From positions 372,001 to 436,000 of the forward strand of contig NZ_CP070982.1 of assembly GCF_018417595.1 (NCBI RefSeq): 64,000 bases of DNA, read 5' to 3'. Under the pieces are notes generated by a model. It did no database searches. It was not told where the DNA came from and saw only the letters and a list, made by a program, of their open reading frames with translations. Positions 63,081 through 64,000 of the stretch are shown one piece after another (positions within the stretch are counted from its first letter, which is position 1; each line of letters opens with the position of its first letter). A program made the translations under genes and the position numbers. This DNA comes from Pseudomonas entomophila. Its GTDB lineage: Bacteria; Pseudomonadota; Gammaproteobacteria; Pseudomonadales; Pseudomonadaceae.

Positions 63081-63395
63081 TCAAGCAGCTGTTTCAGCGC
63101 TTGGCACTGCTGTGGCGTCAAGGTCGTCCTGGACTTCCTTGCCGCAGAGCGTGAAGAGCCAGAACTGCTGCCCGGTGGACCACCAGTAGTAGATGATCCG
63201 GATTCCGCCTCGCTTGCCTTTGTGGCGCATTGTGTTGGCGAAGCGCATTTTCCTGAGACCACCTGTGCCCTTGATGACATCACCGATGTGGGGATGCATG
63301 AGGAGCAATCGTTGCAGCAGGCGGAAATCGGTGTCGTCGAGGTATTGGCTGCGGTGGCGCTCGAAAGCAGGTAGTTCAACGAATAGGGCGTCCAT
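63081..63395 (-). CDS. HigB2/RelE-type toxin with shifted C-terminus
   Basis: A 104-residue product as now encoded. The body is HigB2-like: FVELPAFERHRSQYLDD, HPHIGDVIKGTGGLRKMRF, KGKRGGIRIIYYW and FTLCGKEVQDDL. Family members go on after this with DL-(N/T)-x-x-Q-(x)n-L. That continuation (TPQQCQALKQLLEHEYLM) is present in the next frame, joined by removal of one T at 63120-63121. So a one-base insertion swaps the last residues for DATAVPSAETAA. The core ribonuclease fold is largely kept; activity is uncertain. Start at 63395 (MDALFVEL). Confidence 0.82.
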   Translation of the reverse strand: MDALFVELPAFERHRSQYLDDTDFRLLQRLLLMHPHIGDVIKGTGGLRKMRFANTMRHKGKRGGIRIIYYWWSTGQQFWLFTLCGKEVQDDLDATAVPSAETAA

Positions 63396-63404
63396 ATTTT
63401 GTAC

Positions 63405-63420
63405 GCTATCTACGTATAGC
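63405..63420. promoter_or_regulatory. Probable operator of the toxin-antitoxin operon
   Basis: GCTAT-N6-ATAGC lies 10 bases before the toxin ATG. Antitoxins of this family bind such dyads to autoregulate. Within the spacer sits CTACGT. Confidence 0.55.
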
Positions 63421-63676
63421 TTCTGATGGGATGGCCGGCGCGTCAATAGGGCGAGCCCGTTTCAGCCTAAGCGCAGATCTGGCGAGGAGGAGTGGGGGAG
63501 AATTGCTGGATGTGTCGTGAAACCGTGGGTTTAGAGGGGGGCAGGCCGGTGTAAGACGTTGGATCCTGTGGGTCCTCTCAGCCATTTCCTACATATGAGA
63601 TTTTGATTGGGACCTATCCTACAAGCCGTGCCGTCTCGGTCCGGCTTCCAAGGTATCTATTCGCGGTTAACTTTTG
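63421..63676. other. Intergenic region without recognised gene
   Basis: About 255 bases between the toxin operator and the structured RNA region. No open frame with family similarity, tRNA or repeat was seen. The promoter of the downstream leader and gene probably lies near its right end (TTGATT at about 63604-63609 is a possible -35-like element). Confidence 0.4.
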
Positions 63677-63822
63677 CCGGTCACCGCACATTCGGTGACC
63701 GGGCGTGAGAACCCGATACCAACTTGAGCGCCGAGGCGTGCGTTATGGCAGCCCTGCGCGGGCAGGCTTTTGCCTGGCCGGTTTCCAAGTTGGCCGGATT
63801 CTCACCCCGCGTATGGCTGCCA
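63677..63822 (+). ncRNA. Candidate structured leader RNA with pseudoknot
   Basis: A perfect 10-bp hairpin, CCGGTCACCG/CGGTGACCGG (63677-63686 with 63693-63702), is followed by nested helices: GTGAGAA (63705-63711) with TTCTCAC (63799-63805) and CCAACTTG (63719-63726) with CAAGTTGG (63786-63793). Inside lies a CAGGC-TTTT-GCCTG hairpin (about 63763-63776). Another pairing, TGGCAGCC-CTG-CGCGGG (63746-63762) with CCCGCG-TAT-GGCTGCCA (63806-63822), crosses these helices, so it is a pseudoknot or an alternative fold. It lies about 60 bases before the gene at 63885. No known riboswitch consensus was recognised. Confidence 0.65.
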
Positions 63823-63884
63823 CCTTGATCCCGTGAGAAGGATGCAGAGGGCAGTTATCCCAGACTCAACTTGGATACTGCGCT

Positions 63885-64000
63885 ATGAAAAAGATCGTCC
63901 CAGACCCACCCCTGAAGTTGAACCCCACCACCGAGCAGTCCTTCTGCACCTGCCAGTCCAGCCACCCACCGATCTTCACCGTCCGCCCCGGCGTCGACGC
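63885..64000 (+). CDS. DUF3077/DUF6124-type small protein (partial, cut by right edge)
   Basis: Thirty-eight codons are visible from ATG 63885: MKKIVPDPPLKLNP, then cysteines in FCTCQSS and FTVRPGVDA. The KKIVPDPP start and FxVRPGV motif are typical of a family of small Pseudomonas proteins of unknown function that usually occur in several copies per genome. The ATG follows a structured leader by about 60 bases. The remainder lies beyond the window. Confidence 0.75.
   Translation, partial: MKKIVPDPPLKLNPTTEQSFCTCQSSHPPIFTVRPGVD

Noticed and set aside
63396..63446. Longer start of the toxin gene
   Set aside because: It would place the operator-like dyad inside the gene; HigB2 proteins start close to the FVE motif, as from 63395.

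Overview
The window reads as chromosomal DNA of a Pseudomonas, most likely of the P. putida group. It is GC-rich and dense. The pqqF-A-B-C-D-E cluster lies next to the lysine-catabolic pair davB-davA. There are a betI-betB-betA operon with a BCCT choline transporter and a glnA/ntrB/ntrC region. Typical Pseudomonas REP palindromes (GCGGGTTTACCCGC/CTCCCACAG and GCGGATTTATCCGC/CTCCTACAG types) sit at many gene ends. No rRNA, tRNA, insertion sequence, prophage or CRISPR array was found.

1-13945 (minus strand) is one long operon of overlapping genes that runs off the left edge. It is an aryl-polyene-type type II fatty-acid/polyketide cluster: chain-length-factor-like ketosynthase, two acyltransferases, two acyl carrier proteins, a COG4648 membrane protein, an AMP-ligase fused to a hotdog dehydratase, a family 2 glycosyltransferase, an aromatic amino acid ammonia-lyase, a thioesterase, a LolA-like carrier, an MMPL exporter, a CPA2-type antiporter, a flavoprotein with halogenase signatures and a methyltransferase. 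The ammonia-lyase would supply the aryl starter, the ligase would load it on an ACP, and the exporter and LolA-like protein would place the product in the outer membrane. The core ketosynthase and ketoreductase genes presumably lie to the left of the window.

14265-22550: orphan ParA-type ATPase, trxC, selO, an MscK-type mechanosensitive channel and the NhaP2 cation/proton antiporter. 22782-29207: choline-to-betaine genes (betA, betB, betI with a perfect palindromic operator) and the divergent transporter gene. 29269-35502: a secreted trypsin-like protease divergent from a 1552-residue protein resembling the Pseudomonas dermonecrotic-toxin-like families. 35489-42073: cell-envelope and housekeeping genes (YibQ-type deacetylase, ctpA, envC, gpmI, then rhodanese-grxC-secB). 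42226-52254: trmL, a small membrane protein sharing its start-codon bases with trmL, ntrC, ntrB, a lipoprotein chorismate mutase, glnA with sigma-54/NtrC sites, thiI and typA. 52426-59927: PQQ biosynthesis, including the 23-codon pqqA. 60084-62577: davA and davB.

62740-64000 is accessory in character. It holds a HigB2/HigA2-type toxin-antitoxin pair whose toxin gene has a one-base frameshift near its 3' end. A strongly structured, pseudoknot-capable RNA leader follows, in front of a DUF3077-type gene cut by the right edge. The most noteworthy points are this RNA element, the toxin frameshift, the REP pair translated inside the LolA-like gene, the halogenase signatures in the aryl polyene operon, and the protease/giant-protein pair.
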